Assembly: GCF_900177715.1 (NCBI RefSeq)
Contig: NZ_FXWG01000003.1
Location: forward strand, 1 to 64,000
DNA from: Altererythrobacter xiamenensis
GTDB taxonomy: Bacteria; Pseudomonadota; Alphaproteobacteria; Sphingomonadales; Sphingomonadaceae
Direction: 5' to 3'
DNA length: 64,000 nt
Shown: one piece after another, positions 18,074 through 26,532 of the stretch
Layout: each line of letters opens with the position of its first letter
How positions within the stretch are numbered: position 1 is the stretch's first letter
Notes under the pieces: model-generated
What the model saw: only the letters and a program-made list of their open reading frames with translations
What the model was told of the DNA's origin: nothing
Databases searched by the model: none
Program-made: the position numbers and the translations under genes

Positions 18074-20038
18074 ATGGACGCGCGCGAGGACAAGCTGAAA
18101 TCCGCTCAATCCGCTCTCAAGGCGGGCGATTTCGCGGCTGGCCGCAGGCTGGCGGAAGATATCCTCGAAGGGGACGAGCACGACGGCGAGGCGCTCTACA
18201 TGGCGGCCGTGGCCTCGCGCTACCTGCGAGATTTCGAGGGTGCGGCGGAATATTTGCAGCGTCTGCATGCGGCGATGCCCGAATATGGTCGGGCCTGGCA
18301 GGAAGAAGGGCACCTCGCCCTCGCCACCGGCAATAGCGATGCGGCGCTCGGCGCGTTCATGCGGGCGACGCGTTTCAATCCCGCGCTGGAGGTCAGCTGG
18401 CGCGAACAGGCGCGTTTGTTGCAGGAAACGGGGCGCGGCAGTGAAGCGCAGGCCGCGCTGGCCCAGCGCCAGCGGCTCGCCGCGATGCCGCGCGAGCTGC
18501 TCGCCGTCACCAATCATCTGGCAGAAGGCCGATTGCTGCGCGCCGAGGAAATCTGCCGCCACTATCTTCGCCAGAACCCGCGCGATGTCGAAGGGATGCG
18601 GCTGCTCGCCAAGATCGGTCTGGAACTGGGCGTGCTCGACGATGCCGAGTTCCTGCTGGAGAGCGCGGTTTCCTTCGAACCCGACAACCTCCAGCTCAAG
18701 CTCGACTATGTCGATGTCCTGCGCCGACGGCAGAAGTTCGAACGCGCGCATGAAGAGGCGGCGAAGCTTCACGAAACCGACCCGGACAATCCGCTGTTCC
18801 AGTCACGCCTTGCCATCGAAAGCATGCAGACCGGCGATTACGATCAGGCCTTCGCGCTGTTCCGGAGGGTTCTGGCGAAGCTCCCCGATGATCCCGCGAC
18901 GCTGACCAGCATGGGCCACGCCCTCAAGACGACCGGCCAGCGCGAGGATGCGGTGGCGAGCTATCAAGCGGCAATCGCGGCGAAACCCGACCATGGCGAC
19001 GCCTATTATGCCCTCGCGAATCTCAAGAATTACGACTTCTCCGACGCCGAAGTAGAGGCGATGCAACAGCAGGTGTCGCGGCCCGATCTCGCCTTCATGG
19101 ACCGGGTGCACCTGTCCTTTGCGCTGGGCAAGGCGCTGGAGGATCGCCGCGATTACGAGGGCAGCTTCGCGAATTACGATGCAGGCAACGCGCTGAAACG
19201 GGCGCAAACCCGCTACAGCGCGGATACGATGAGCGCCGAACTGGCAAAGCAGAAGGCGGTCTGCACGCAGGATTTGTTCGAGGCGAAGTCAGGTGCAGGG
19301 CACGATGCGCCCGACCCGATTTTCATCCTCGGCCTGCCGCGCGCCGGTTCGACCCTGCTCGAACAGATCCTCGCCAGCCATTCGCAGATCGACGGAACGC
19401 TCGAACTGCCGGATATTCTCGCGCTGGCGCACAGGCTGCGGGGCCGCAAGGCGGGTCAGTCGAACTATCCGCAAGTGCTGGAGGAACTCTCGCCCGAGCA
19501 GCTCACGCGCTTTGGCGAGGAGTTTATCGCCAACACCCGCGTCCACCGACAGGGCGCGCCGTTATTCATCGACAAGATGCCGAACAATTTCCGCCACATC
19601 GGCCTCATCCACCTGATCCTGCCCAATGCGAAGATCATCGATGCACGCCGCGCGCCAATGGATTGCTGCTTTTCGGGCTTCAAGCAGCTGTTCGCCGAGG
19701 GGCAGGAGTTCACTTACGGCTTGCACGAAATCGGGCGCTATTACGCCGATTATGTTGATCTGATGGACCATTGGGACGCGGTGCTTCCGGGTAAGGTGCT
19801 GCGCGTTCAGCATGAGGACGTGCTCGACGACATCGAGGGGCAGACCCGCCGCATGCTCGATTACCTTGGCTTGCCGTTCGAGGAACAATGCCTCGCCTTC
19901 CACGAAACCGAACGCGCGGTGCGTACCGCTTCAAGCGAACAGGTGCGCGAACCGATCAACCGCAAGGGGCAGGGCGCATGGAAGCCCTATGAGCAATGGC
20001 TCGATCCGCTAAAGGAAGCCCTGGGCGACCTCGCCTAG
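18074..20038 (+). CDS. TPR-repeat sulfotransferase
   Basis: A 654-residue soluble protein with a TPR array over about residues 5-390 and a C-terminal sulfotransferase domain. The PAPS 5-prime-phosphosulfate loop is PIFILGLPRAGSTLLEQI at about residue 415, and the 3-prime-phosphate region includes DARRAPMDCCFSGFKQLF. Such enzymes transfer sulfate from PAPS to protein or small-molecule hydroxyls; the TPR part probably selects the acceptor. GGGAG lies upstream of the ATG. The gene is next to a TonB receptor, and the acceptor could be an envelope component, but nothing in the sequence shows it. Confidence 0.92.
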   Translation: MDAREDKLKSAQSALKAGDFAAGRRLAEDILEGDEHDGEALYMAAVASRYLRDFEGAAEYLQRLHAAMPEYGRAWQEEGHLALATGNSDAALGAFMRATRFNPALEVSWREQARLLQETGRGSEAQAALAQRQRLAAMPRELLAVTNHLAEGRLLRAEEICRHYLRQNPRDVEGMRLLAKIGLELGVLDDAEFLLESAVSFEPDNLQLKLDYVDVLRRRQKFERAHEEAAKLHETDPDNPLFQSRLAIESMQTGDYDQAFALFRRVLAKLPDDPATLTSMGHALKTTGQREDAVASYQAAIAAKPDHGDAYYALANLKNYDFSDAEVEAMQQQVSRPDLAFMDRVHLSFALGKALEDRRDYEGSFANYDAGNALKRAQTRYSADTMSAELAKQKAVCTQDLFEAKSGAGHDAPDPIFILGLPRAGSTLLEQILASHSQIDGTLELPDILALAHRLRGRKAGQSNYPQVLEELSPEQLTRFGEEFIANTRVHRQGAPLFIDKMPNNFRHIGLIHLILPNAKIIDARRAPMDCCFSGFKQLFAEGQEFTYGLHEIGRYYADYVDLMDHWDAVLPGKVLRVQHEDVLDDIEGQTRRMLDYLGLPFEEQCLAFHETERAVRTASSEQVREPINRKGQGAWKPYEQWLDPLKEALGDLA

Positions 20039-20068
20039 GTATATCTGCAAAACTTGGGGAGTCTGCCG

Positions 20069-20923
20069 ATGCCCAACGAATTGGTTCTCAAGCTGTCATG
20101 CGAAGACAGGCCCGGCATCACGGCGCGGGTGACCGGCCTGATCACGGAGCAGCGCGGGAATATCCTCGAAGCGCAGCAGTTCAACGATCAGTCGAGCGAC
20201 CGTTTCTTCATGCGGGTGGCGTTCGACGCCGATGGAACCTCGCAAGACGCATTCCGGGCAGCCTTCGAGCCGATAGCCAATGAGTTTGGAATGACCTGGG
20301 CGGTGCGCGATCCGCACAGTCCACGCAAGGTTGCCCTGATGGTCAGCAAGTTCGACCACTGCCTCGGCGACCTTCTCTATCGGCATCGCATCGGCGAGCT
20401 CAATTTCGAGCCGGTGGCCATCGTCTCCAACCACCCGCGCGAGGCGCTTTCGATCTCGCCAGCCTACGACGTACCCTATCACCATCTGCCGGTTACGAAG
20501 GACACCAAGCAGGAGCAGGAAGCGCAGGTTAAGCGGATCATCGAGGAAACGGGTGCGGAGCTCGTCGTGCTGGCGCGCTATATGCAGATCCTCAGCGATG
20601 ATATGGTGAGCGCGCTCAAGGGGCGCTGCATCAACATCCACCACTCCTTCCTGCCGGGCTTCAAGGGTGCCAAGCCCTATCATCAGGCGCATGCGCGCGG
20701 CGTGAAGATGATCGGGGCGACCGCCCACTACGTGACAGCCGACCTCGACGAGGGGCCGATCATTCACCAGGACGTCGAGCCGGTGACCCATGCCGACAGC
20801 CCCGAAGACATGGTGCGCAAGGGACGGGATATCGAGCGCCGCGTGCTGGCCGAAGCAGTACGGATGCATCTCGAAGACCGCGTCCTGCTCAACGGCGACA
20901 AGACGGTGGTGTTCAGGAGCTGA
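20069..20923 (+). CDS. purU: Formyltetrahydrofolate deformylase
   Basis: A 284-residue enzyme that hydrolyses 10-formyl-tetrahydrofolate to formate and tetrahydrofolate, balancing the one-carbon pool. An ACT domain occupies residues 1-80 ([20 protein letters not shown]) and the formyl-transferase-like catalytic domain follows, with [20 protein letters not shown] and the catalytic Asp in [10 protein letters not shown]. The ATG at 20069 is chosen for GGGGAG 7 nt upstream rather than an in-frame TTG earlier. It starts 30 bp after the sulfotransferase stop and may be cotranscribed with it. Confidence 0.96.
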   Translation: MPNELVLKLSCEDRPGITARVTGLITEQRGNILEAQQFNDQSSDRFFMRVAFDADGTSQDAFRAAFEPIANEFGMTWAVRDPHSPRKVALMVSKFDHCLGDLLYRHRIGELNFEPVAIVSNHPREALSISPAYDVPYHHLPVTKDTKQEQEAQVKRIIEETGAELVVLARYMQILSDDMVSALKGRCINIHHSFLPGFKGAKPYHQAHARGVKMIGATAHYVTADLDEGPIIHQDVEPVTHADSPEDMVRKGRDIERRVLAEAVRMHLEDRVLLNGDKTVVFRS

Positions 20924-20962
20924 GCCACGGCTCCATTCGGCACGCGCGGCGGATTCGATGCG

Positions 20963-21964
20963 TCAGGCGGGATAGTCTTCCGTATCGATGCTTTGCCGCA
21001 TGGCTTCGGAGTACCGGTGACCTTTCACCGTCTGCTCGTTGATGATCGCGCCTGCCCGCGTGAGAACATCCGTGGCGATTTCGAGGCTGGAAGCGGCGAA
21101 GTTCTCCCGCATGTGCTCGATGCTCGTGGTGCCGGGAATGGCATGGACGTGGTCGCCCTGCGCCAGCACCCAGGCCAGCGCCAGTTGAGCGGGTTCGACA
21201 CCGGCTTCGGCGGCCAGGTCATCGAAGCGTTCGATCATAGCGAGGTTTTCCGGCCAGTTTATGCCGTCGAAGCGGGGCATGCTCCGGCGCAAATCCTTCT
21301 CGGCCAGTGATTGCGGGTCCTTGAGCTCGCCGCCCAGCGCGCCGCGCGCGACCGGCGAAAACGGGACGAGCGCAATCCCGAGCTCGCGCGTCGTCTCGAG
21401 CACGCCCAGTTCGACATTGCGGGTCCACAGCGACATCTCGGTCTGGACGGCCGCCATCGGGTGGACGTCATGCGCCTCGCGGATATGGGCGGACGACCAC
21501 TCGGACACGCCGTAAGCGCCGATCTTTCCCGCTTCGATCGCGCGGGCCATCGCGCCGACGCTGTCCGCAATCGGCGTATTGCGGTCCAGCCGGTGCATGT
21601 AGAACAGGTCGATATGGTCGGTCTTGAGCCGCGCAAGGCTGGCGTCGAGACTTTCGGCGATGGCTTCGGGCGAACAGTCGATCCCGCGACGCTTCCCGTC
21701 GACGACGATCCCGGTCTTGCTGGCGAGGAGGAACTCATCGCGGCGGTGCATCACCGCGTCCGCCAGCAGCTCCTCATTCTTGCCAAGCCCATAGATGTTG
21801 GCCGTGTCGAGATGGTTGTAGCCAAGGTCCAGCGCTTCGTTGAGCAGCCGGACCTTGTCCTCATGCGGGGGCGGATCGCCATATGCCCAGCTGAGATTCA
21901 TGCAGCCGAGGCCGATCGGGTCGACGGACCTTCCCGCCAGCGTTCGCTCGTTTTGTATAGCCAT
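20963..21964 (-). CDS. Aldo/keto reductase
   Basis: A 333-residue TIM-barrel NADPH-dependent oxidoreductase. The catalytic tetrad regions are visible: DTANIYGLGKNEELL (Asp and Tyr), LASKTGIV (Lys) and DLFYMHRLD (His). It resembles the YajO/YhdN-type group acting on small aldehydes or ketones. It ends only 39 bp from the converging purU gene and begins 20 bp downstream of the ArsR gene, so it may be a distal member of the peroxiredoxin-ArsR unit. The physiological substrate is unknown. Confidence 0.93.
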   Translation of the reverse strand: MAIQNERTLAGRSVDPIGLGCMNLSWAYGDPPPHEDKVRLLNEALDLGYNHLDTANIYGLGKNEELLADAVMHRRDEFLLASKTGIVVDGKRRGIDCSPEAIAESLDASLARLKTDHIDLFYMHRLDRNTPIADSVGAMARAIEAGKIGAYGVSEWSSAHIREAHDVHPMAAVQTEMSLWTRNVELGVLETTRELGIALVPFSPVARGALGGELKDPQSLAEKDLRRSMPRFDGINWPENLAMIERFDDLAAEAGVEPAQLALAWVLAQGDHVHAIPGTTSIEHMRENFAASSLEIATDVLTRAGAIINEQTVKGHRYSEAMRQSIDTEDYPA

Positions 21965-21984
21965 ATGGCGGGGCTGTAGCCCAG

Positions 21985-22323
21985 TCAGGAAAGGCGCGCA
22001 AAGTTGGCGGCGCCGGGGCTGGGCGTGCGGCGCCTGGTGGCGATGGCTGGGGGCTGGCCGGGAGTGGACCCGATAGCCGCCGCGACCTTCGCCAGACGAT
22101 CCTCGTTGCGGCTGTAGTACACGAGCTTGGCTTCCTTGCGGGTGTCGACCAGCCCGGCCTTGCGCAACACGCCCAGCTGCTGGGAAAGCGTGGGCTGTCC
22201 GATGCCCGAAGCAGTTTCGATTTCTCCGACGTTCAGCTCACCCTGGCGCAGGACTTCGAGTACCTGGAAGCGCAGCGGATGCGCGATGGCCTTGAGCTCC
22301 TCGATCGGCGCATTCTTGCTCAT
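21985..22323 (-). CDS. ArsR-family winged-helix repressor of the sulfide locus, cysteine-free
   Basis: A 112-residue regulator with the ArsR fold: AIAHPLRFQVLEVLRQGELN, then recognition helix SGIGQPTLSQQLGVLRKAGL and wing RKEAKLVYYS. Its neighbours place it with BigR/SqrR/YgaV-type regulators that repress sulfide-oxidation genes until persulfide forms a disulfide or polysulfide bridge between two cysteines. This protein contains no cysteine at all, so it cannot sense in that way. A Pro/Arg/Ser-rich tail (residues 88-112) is extra. It overlaps the peroxiredoxin stop by ATGA and is coupled to it. A likely operator lies in the divergent promoter region. Confidence 0.9.
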   Translation of the reverse strand: MSKNAPIEELKAIAHPLRFQVLEVLRQGELNVGEIETASGIGQPTLSQQLGVLRKAGLVDTRKEAKLVYYSRNEDRLAKVAAAIGSTPGQPPAIATRRRTPSPGAANFARLS

Positions 22324-22976
22324 TTGCGCTTACCCTTTCCCGCTACGTTCAAGAACCACGAGGTTCCGTCCTTCGCCGCGTAAACCTCGTCCAGGCTGTG
22401 GGTGGGCACCTTGAGTAGCGCATCGCCGGGTTGCCAATTGGCAGGGGCGAGAGCGCCTTCGGCGTCGATCGCCTGCAGCGCATCGAGCATGCGCAGCATT
22501 TCGGGGATCGAGCGCCCCATATTGGCGGGGTAGCAATTCATCGCCCGGATCACGCCGGCCGGATCGATGAAGAATGTCGTTCGCACAGTCGCACTGTCGC
22601 TGTCCTGCGCGCCCACCATGCCGAAGGCGCGTCCGATGACGAGAGTGGGATCCTCGATGATGGGGAAGCGCACTTCGACATCGAACCGGTCCCGGATCAG
22701 GCGCAGCCAGGCGAAGTGGGAGAACAGGCTGTCGACGGAAAGCGCCATCAGGGCGCAATCCCTCCGGTCGAACTCATCCGCCTGGCGGGCCAGCTCGACG
22801 AACTCGGTCGTACAAACGGGCGTGAAATCGGCCGGGTGAGAGAAGAGAATCAGCCATCTGTCGCGAAAGGCGGAAAGCCTGACGGGACCGATGGTGCTCC
22901 GCGCTTCGAAATCGGGTGCCGCGTCACCAATACGGAGGCTTCCGGGGTGCGTGGCTGGAGTGTCCTGACTTATCAT
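22320..22976 (-). CDS. 1-Cys (Prx6-type) peroxiredoxin
   Basis: A 218-residue peroxiredoxin. The peroxidatic Cys55 is in HPADFTPVCTTEF, the Prx6 signature, and the long C-terminal domain with WQPGDALLKVP is typical of that class. It reduces peroxides and could also reduce reactive persulfides formed during sulfide oxidation. The ATG at 22976 is taken because the family region starts soon after it; it lacks a good ribosome site, and an upstream ATG at 23012 would run through the inverted repeat operator. The gene forms an operon with the ArsR regulator and diverges from the persulfide dioxygenase. Confidence 0.9.
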   Translation of the reverse strand: MISQDTPATHPGSLRIGDAAPDFEARSTIGPVRLSAFRDRWLILFSHPADFTPVCTTEFVELARQADEFDRRDCALMALSVDSLFSHFAWLRLIRDRFDVEVRFPIIEDPTLVIGRAFGMVGAQDSDSATVRTTFFIDPAGVIRAMNCYPANMGRSIPEMLRMLDALQAIDAEGALAPANWQPGDALLKVPTHSLDEVYAAKDGTSWFLNVAGKGKRK

Positions 22977-22994
22977 TGGGCGCAGACATACCAC

Positions 22995-23033
22995 TTGACT
23001 CCGAGAATGCAATACATATACACAATTTATGTA
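22995..23033 (+). promoter_or_regulatory. Promoter overlapping an inverted-repeat operator for the sulfide operon
   Basis: TTGACT (22995-23000), a 16-bp spacer and TATACA (23017-23022) resemble a sigma-70 promoter pointing at the dioxygenase gene. An inverted repeat TACATA-N9-TATGTA (23013-23033) covers the -10 region, the usual geometry for an ArsR repressor, and would also block the divergent peroxiredoxin promoter. This is inference from sequence pattern. Confidence 0.6.
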
Positions 23034-23050
23034 AACAAAGGAGTTTTGAG

Positions 23051-23983
23051 ATGACTGAGGTCGATAGCCCGCTTGATGCGGCGTCCCAACAGGTCAGGCG
23101 TGCCGCTGCGGAAAAGCAGCTCCGTCCCTCGATTGCCGGCTTTTTCGACGAGGCCACCAACACGGTGAGCTATGTCGTGCATGATCCCAAATCATGCGAG
23201 GCGGCGATCATCGACTCGGTCCTCGATTACGAGGCGGCGTCGGGTCGGACGTCCCACGGGTCGGCGGACCGCATTATCGAATACGTGAATACGAATAATC
23301 TGAAAGTGACATGGCTGATCGAGACGCATGCCCATGCCGATCACATTTCCGCTGCGCCCTATCTTCAGGAGAAGCTGGGCGGCAAGCTGGCGATCGGGGC
23401 CGAGATCATCCGGGTCCAGGACGTATTCGGCAAACTGTTCAACGCAGGGACCGATTTCGAGCGCGATGGCTCGCAGTTCGACCACCTGTTCAAGGACGGC
23501 GAGACTTTTGCACTCGGTTCAATCGAAGGCATCGCGCTTCATGTACCCGGCCACACGCCGGCAGACATGGCCTTCATTATCGGTGACGCTGCTTTTGTCG
23601 GCGATACGATCTTCATGCCCGATTTCGGCACCGCGAGGGCCGACTTTCCGGGCGGCGATGCGCGCGAGCTGTTCCATTCGATCCGCCGCCTGCTGTCGCT
23701 TCCCGATGAGACGCGTCTGTTCCTCTGCCATGACTACAAGGCGCCGGGCCGTGACGAATACGCCTGGGAGACGACGGTCGGCCAGCAGCGGCGCGAGAAC
23801 ATCCACGTCAAGGACGGGGTAAGCGAAGAGGACTTCGTGAAAATGCGGACCGAGCGCGACAAGACGCTCGCCATGCCCAATCTCATCATGCCCAGCGTGC
23901 AGGTTAATATCCGCGGCGGGCGCTTGCCCGAGCCGGAGGATAACGGCGTGAGCTACATCAAGATTCCGGTGAACGCGGTATGA
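23051..23983 (+). CDS. MBL-fold persulfide dioxygenase (Blh/ETHE1-like)
   Basis: A 310-residue metallo-beta-lactamase-fold enzyme. The metal site is THAHADH (His93, His95, Asp97, His98), with further ligands in HVPGHTPADM, FVGDTIF and LFLCHDY. The motif set matches non-haem iron persulfide dioxygenases, which convert glutathione persulfide to sulfite. In many rhizobia and plant pathogens this domain is fused to a DUF442 domain as Blh; here that partner is a separate gene two positions downstream. AAAGGAG lies 7 nt before the ATG. It is the first gene of the sulfide operon and overlaps the next by ATGA. Confidence 0.92.
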   Translation: MTEVDSPLDAASQQVRRAAAEKQLRPSIAGFFDEATNTVSYVVHDPKSCEAAIIDSVLDYEAASGRTSHGSADRIIEYVNTNNLKVTWLIETHAHADHISAAPYLQEKLGGKLAIGAEIIRVQDVFGKLFNAGTDFERDGSQFDHLFKDGETFALGSIEGIALHVPGHTPADMAFIIGDAAFVGDTIFMPDFGTARADFPGGDARELFHSIRRLLSLPDETRLFLCHDYKAPGRDEYAWETTVGQQRRENIHVKDGVSEEDFVKMRTERDKTLAMPNLIMPSVQVNIRGGRLPEPEDNGVSYIKIPVNAV

Positions 23984-24444
23984 TGCTGCCCGGTTTCCCG
24001 GAGGCTGCTCCGCTTGCCGGCCTGGCGGGCGGGGTGCTCATCGGCCTTGCCGCCGCGCTCATGCTCCTTGGGGCAGGGCGCATTGCCGGTGTCTCCGGCA
24101 TTACCGCCCGGGCCACGGGCATCAGCAATAGCGGCATGTCCGTTTCCAGTGCGTGGATGTTCCTGATCGGCTTGCCGGTCGGTGCCGCGCTGGTGGTGCT
24201 GTTTTCCCGCGGGCTGGAGGCGCGTTTCGCCGAATGGCCCTACCTCGTGGGAGCGGGGCTCCTGGTCGGGATCGGCACGCGTCTGGGCAGCGGGTGCACC
24301 AGCGGACACGGCGTCTGCGGGGTCAGCCGCCTGTCGCAGCGCTCGATCGTCGCAACGCTGACTTTCATGGCCGCAGGTATTGCCACCGTTGCCTTGATGA
24401 ACGCGCTCGGCCTGAATCCGCTCGGGCTGGAGGTGCTTCCATGA
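23980..24444 (+). CDS. YeeE/YedE-type half transporter, first subunit
   Basis: A 154-residue membrane protein with four predicted segments and the family motif GIGTRLGSGCTSGHGVCGVSRL, whose cysteines carry sulfur species through the pore in YeeE-type thiosulfate or persulfide importers. It is a half-length protein that pairs with the next gene, as in the PmpA/PmpB arrangement. It overlaps its neighbours by four bases on both sides, so three genes are translationally coupled. Confidence 0.9.
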   Translation: MMLPGFPEAAPLAGLAGGVLIGLAAALMLLGAGRIAGVSGITARATGISNSGMSVSSAWMFLIGLPVGAALVVLFSRGLEARFAEWPYLVGAGLLVGIGTRLGSGCTSGHGVCGVSRLSQRSIVATLTFMAAGIATVALMNALGLNPLGLEVLP

Positions 24445-24860
24445 TCAAGAGGATACTGCCTCCACTGGCTTCGGGCGTCTTGTTCGGCGCTGGCCTTGCG
24501 CTCGGCGGAATGACCAATCCGGCGCGCGTGCGCGGCTTTCTCGATATCTTCGGAAATTGGGACCCGACGCTCGCGTTTGTCATGGGCGGTGCCGTCATCG
24601 TGATGGCTGTTGCCTGGCGCTTTCGCGAGCGCATGGCTCATCCACTTTTTGCCGAGAAGTTCTCGCTCCCTGACCGTACCGATCTGACCGGAAAGTTGAT
24701 CGGCGGCTCGGCCCTGTTCGGCATTGGCTGGGGTATAGCAGGGCTTTGCCCCGGCCCCGGCGTCGCGGCGCTGGTGATCGAACCGGCATCGGCTGCGATC
24801 TTCGTCATAGCCATGCTTGCCGGCATGGGCATCGTCCGGCTCACCGAAGGAAATGCGTGA
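24441..24860 (+). CDS. YeeE/YedE-type half transporter, second subunit (DUF6691)
   Basis: A 139-residue membrane protein, the second half of the transporter pair. It has LASGVLFGAGLALGGMTNPA and FGIGWGIAGLCPGPGVAALV, the latter with the conserved pore Cys. The start is set by the ATGA overlap with the first half. The pair probably moves sulfur compounds across the inner membrane; direction cannot be told from sequence. Confidence 0.9.
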   Translation: MIKRILPPLASGVLFGAGLALGGMTNPARVRGFLDIFGNWDPTLAFVMGGAVIVMAVAWRFRERMAHPLFAEKFSLPDRTDLTGKLIGGSALFGIGWGIAGLCPGPGVAALVIEPASAAIFVIAMLAGMGIVRLTEGNA

Positions 24861-25267
24861 TGGATATTCGTGAAGTCACACCCGGATTTGCCGTCGCTCC
24901 GCAGATCCAGCCGGGCGATCTGCCCGAACTCGCGTCCAGGGGATACAAGGCAGTCATCTGCAACCGCCCCGATGGCGAAGAGGCAGGCCAGCCGCCGGTC
25001 GAAGCGATCCGGGCAGCCGCACAGGATGCGGGCGTGGCATTCCACCACATACCGGTGAGCGGTGGCGCGTTTCCTGACGGCGCCATCGAAGCCTTTCGCT
25101 CGGTCAGGCGCAGCACAGAGGGGCCGGTCCTCGCCTATTGCCGAACGGGAACGCGCTCGATCACGCTGGAAACGCTCGCCAATCCGCAGGGGCGTTCGGC
25201 GGAAGAGCGGCTCGGCGACGCGGAGGCGGCGGGCTACGACCTGTCCGGCCTCGCGTCGAAACTGTAA
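24860..25267 (+). CDS. TIGR01244/DUF442 family phosphatase-like sulfurtransferase
   Basis: A 135-residue protein with a dual-specificity-phosphatase-like loop, LAYCRTGTRS, where Cys94 is the nucleophile. This domain is the N-terminal part of Blh in fused homologues and is annotated as a sulfur transferase, so it likely passes sulfane sulfur or works with the dioxygenase. AAGGA lies upstream and the ATG overlaps the preceding stop (TGATG). Rhodanese-like function is inferred, not shown. Confidence 0.87.
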   Translation: MDIREVTPGFAVAPQIQPGDLPELASRGYKAVICNRPDGEEAGQPPVEAIRAAAQDAGVAFHHIPVSGGAFPDGAIEAFRSVRRSTEGPVLAYCRTGTRSITLETLANPQGRSAEERLGDAEAAGYDLSGLASKL

Positions 25268-25286
25268 CCAGACTGGAGAGCGGGCC

Positions 25287-26516
25287 GTGGCCAGCAACAC
25301 TTCGCACACAGTGGTCATCATCGGCGGCGGCGCCGCGGGGATTGCGACCGCAGCATCCATGCTCAAGCGTCGTCCGGGTCTCGACATTGCAATTGTCGAG
25401 CCGTCGGACACGCATTCATACCAGCCCGGCTGGACTATGGTCGGTGCCGGCGTTTTCGAGCCCGAGGTTACGCAGCGCCCGATGGCGAGCGTGATGCCGA
25501 AGGGCGTGAACTGGATCAAGGCCGCAGCAGCCAGCTTCCAGCCGGAAGACAATCAGGTCACGCTCGAGGACGGATCGCGCCTGCGCTATGACTTATTGAT
25601 CGTTGCGCCTGGTATCCGGCTCGCATGGGAGAAGATCGAGGGCCTCGAGAAGACGCTCGGCAAGAACGGCGTTACCTCGAATTATCGATATGATCTCGCC
25701 CCTTATACTTGGGAGCTCGTGCAGAACCTCAAGTCCGGGCGTGCTATATTCACCCAGCCGCCGATGCCGATCAAATGCGCGGGAGCGCCGCAGAAATCGA
25801 TGTACCTGTCCTGCGACCACTGGCTCCGCTCAGGCGTGCTTGACGATATCGAGGTCGAGTTTCGCAATGCCGGCGGCGTGCTGTTCGGCGTGCAGGACTA
25901 TGTCCCGGCGCTGATGGAATATGTCGAGAAATACCACATCGGTCTGCAGCTCGGCAGCAATCTGGTGGCGGTCGACGGACCTGCAGGCGTGGCGACATTT
26001 GCGAGCGAAGACGGCGAGGTGAACCACGAGTTCGACATGCTTCATGTCGTGCCGCCGCAGGTCGCGCCGCAGTTCCTCGCCGACAGTCCGCTCGCGGCGA
26101 CAAGCGGGTTTACCGATGTCGACCAGCACACGCTCCAGCATGTCCGCTACCCCAACGTCTTCGGCCTCGGCGATGCAGGATCGATGCCCAACGCCAAGAC
26201 CGCCGCTGCGGCGCGGAAGCAGGCACCTGTTGTGGCGGTCAATGCGCTGCGGGCGCTCGATGGCAAGGGGCCGACCGCAGGCTATGACGGCTACGGTTCG
26301 TGCCCGCTCACGGTGGAACGCGGCAAGATCGTGCTGGCCGAGTTCGGCTATGGCGGAAAGCTCACCCCGAGCTTCCCGACATGGCTGATCGACGGCACGA
26401 AGCCAACGCGGCTTTCGTGGATGCTAAAGGCCGACATCCTGCCCTGGATCTACTGGAACGGCATGCTGAAGGGGCGCGAATGGCTCGCTGGCCCCGGCAA
26501 CATGATCGCGCAGTAA
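25287..26516 (+). CDS. sqr: Sulfide:quinone oxidoreductase
   Basis: A 409-residue FAD protein of the mitochondrial-like SQR type. The FAD-binding motif is VVIIGGGAAGIATAASML, and the redox cysteines correspond to Cys164 (MPIKCAGAPQKSMYL) and Cys339 (GYGSCPLT). A GTG start is supported by GGAGAG 6 nt upstream; a longer reading frame begins inside the preceding gene. It oxidises sulfide to sulfane sulfur and passes electrons to ubiquinone at the inner membrane, producing the persulfide consumed by the dioxygenase upstream. Confidence 0.95.
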   Translation: MASNTSHTVVIIGGGAAGIATAASMLKRRPGLDIAIVEPSDTHSYQPGWTMVGAGVFEPEVTQRPMASVMPKGVNWIKAAAASFQPEDNQVTLEDGSRLRYDLLIVAPGIRLAWEKIEGLEKTLGKNGVTSNYRYDLAPYTWELVQNLKSGRAIFTQPPMPIKCAGAPQKSMYLSCDHWLRSGVLDDIEVEFRNAGGVLFGVQDYVPALMEYVEKYHIGLQLGSNLVAVDGPAGVATFASEDGEVNHEFDMLHVVPPQVAPQFLADSPLAATSGFTDVDQHTLQHVRYPNVFGLGDAGSMPNAKTAAAARKQAPVVAVNALRALDGKGPTAGYDGYGSCPLTVERGKIVLAEFGYGGKLTPSFPTWLIDGTKPTRLSWMLKADILPWIYWNGMLKGREWLAGPGNMIAQ

Positions 26517-26532
26517 AGGCAGGGCGGCGGCA

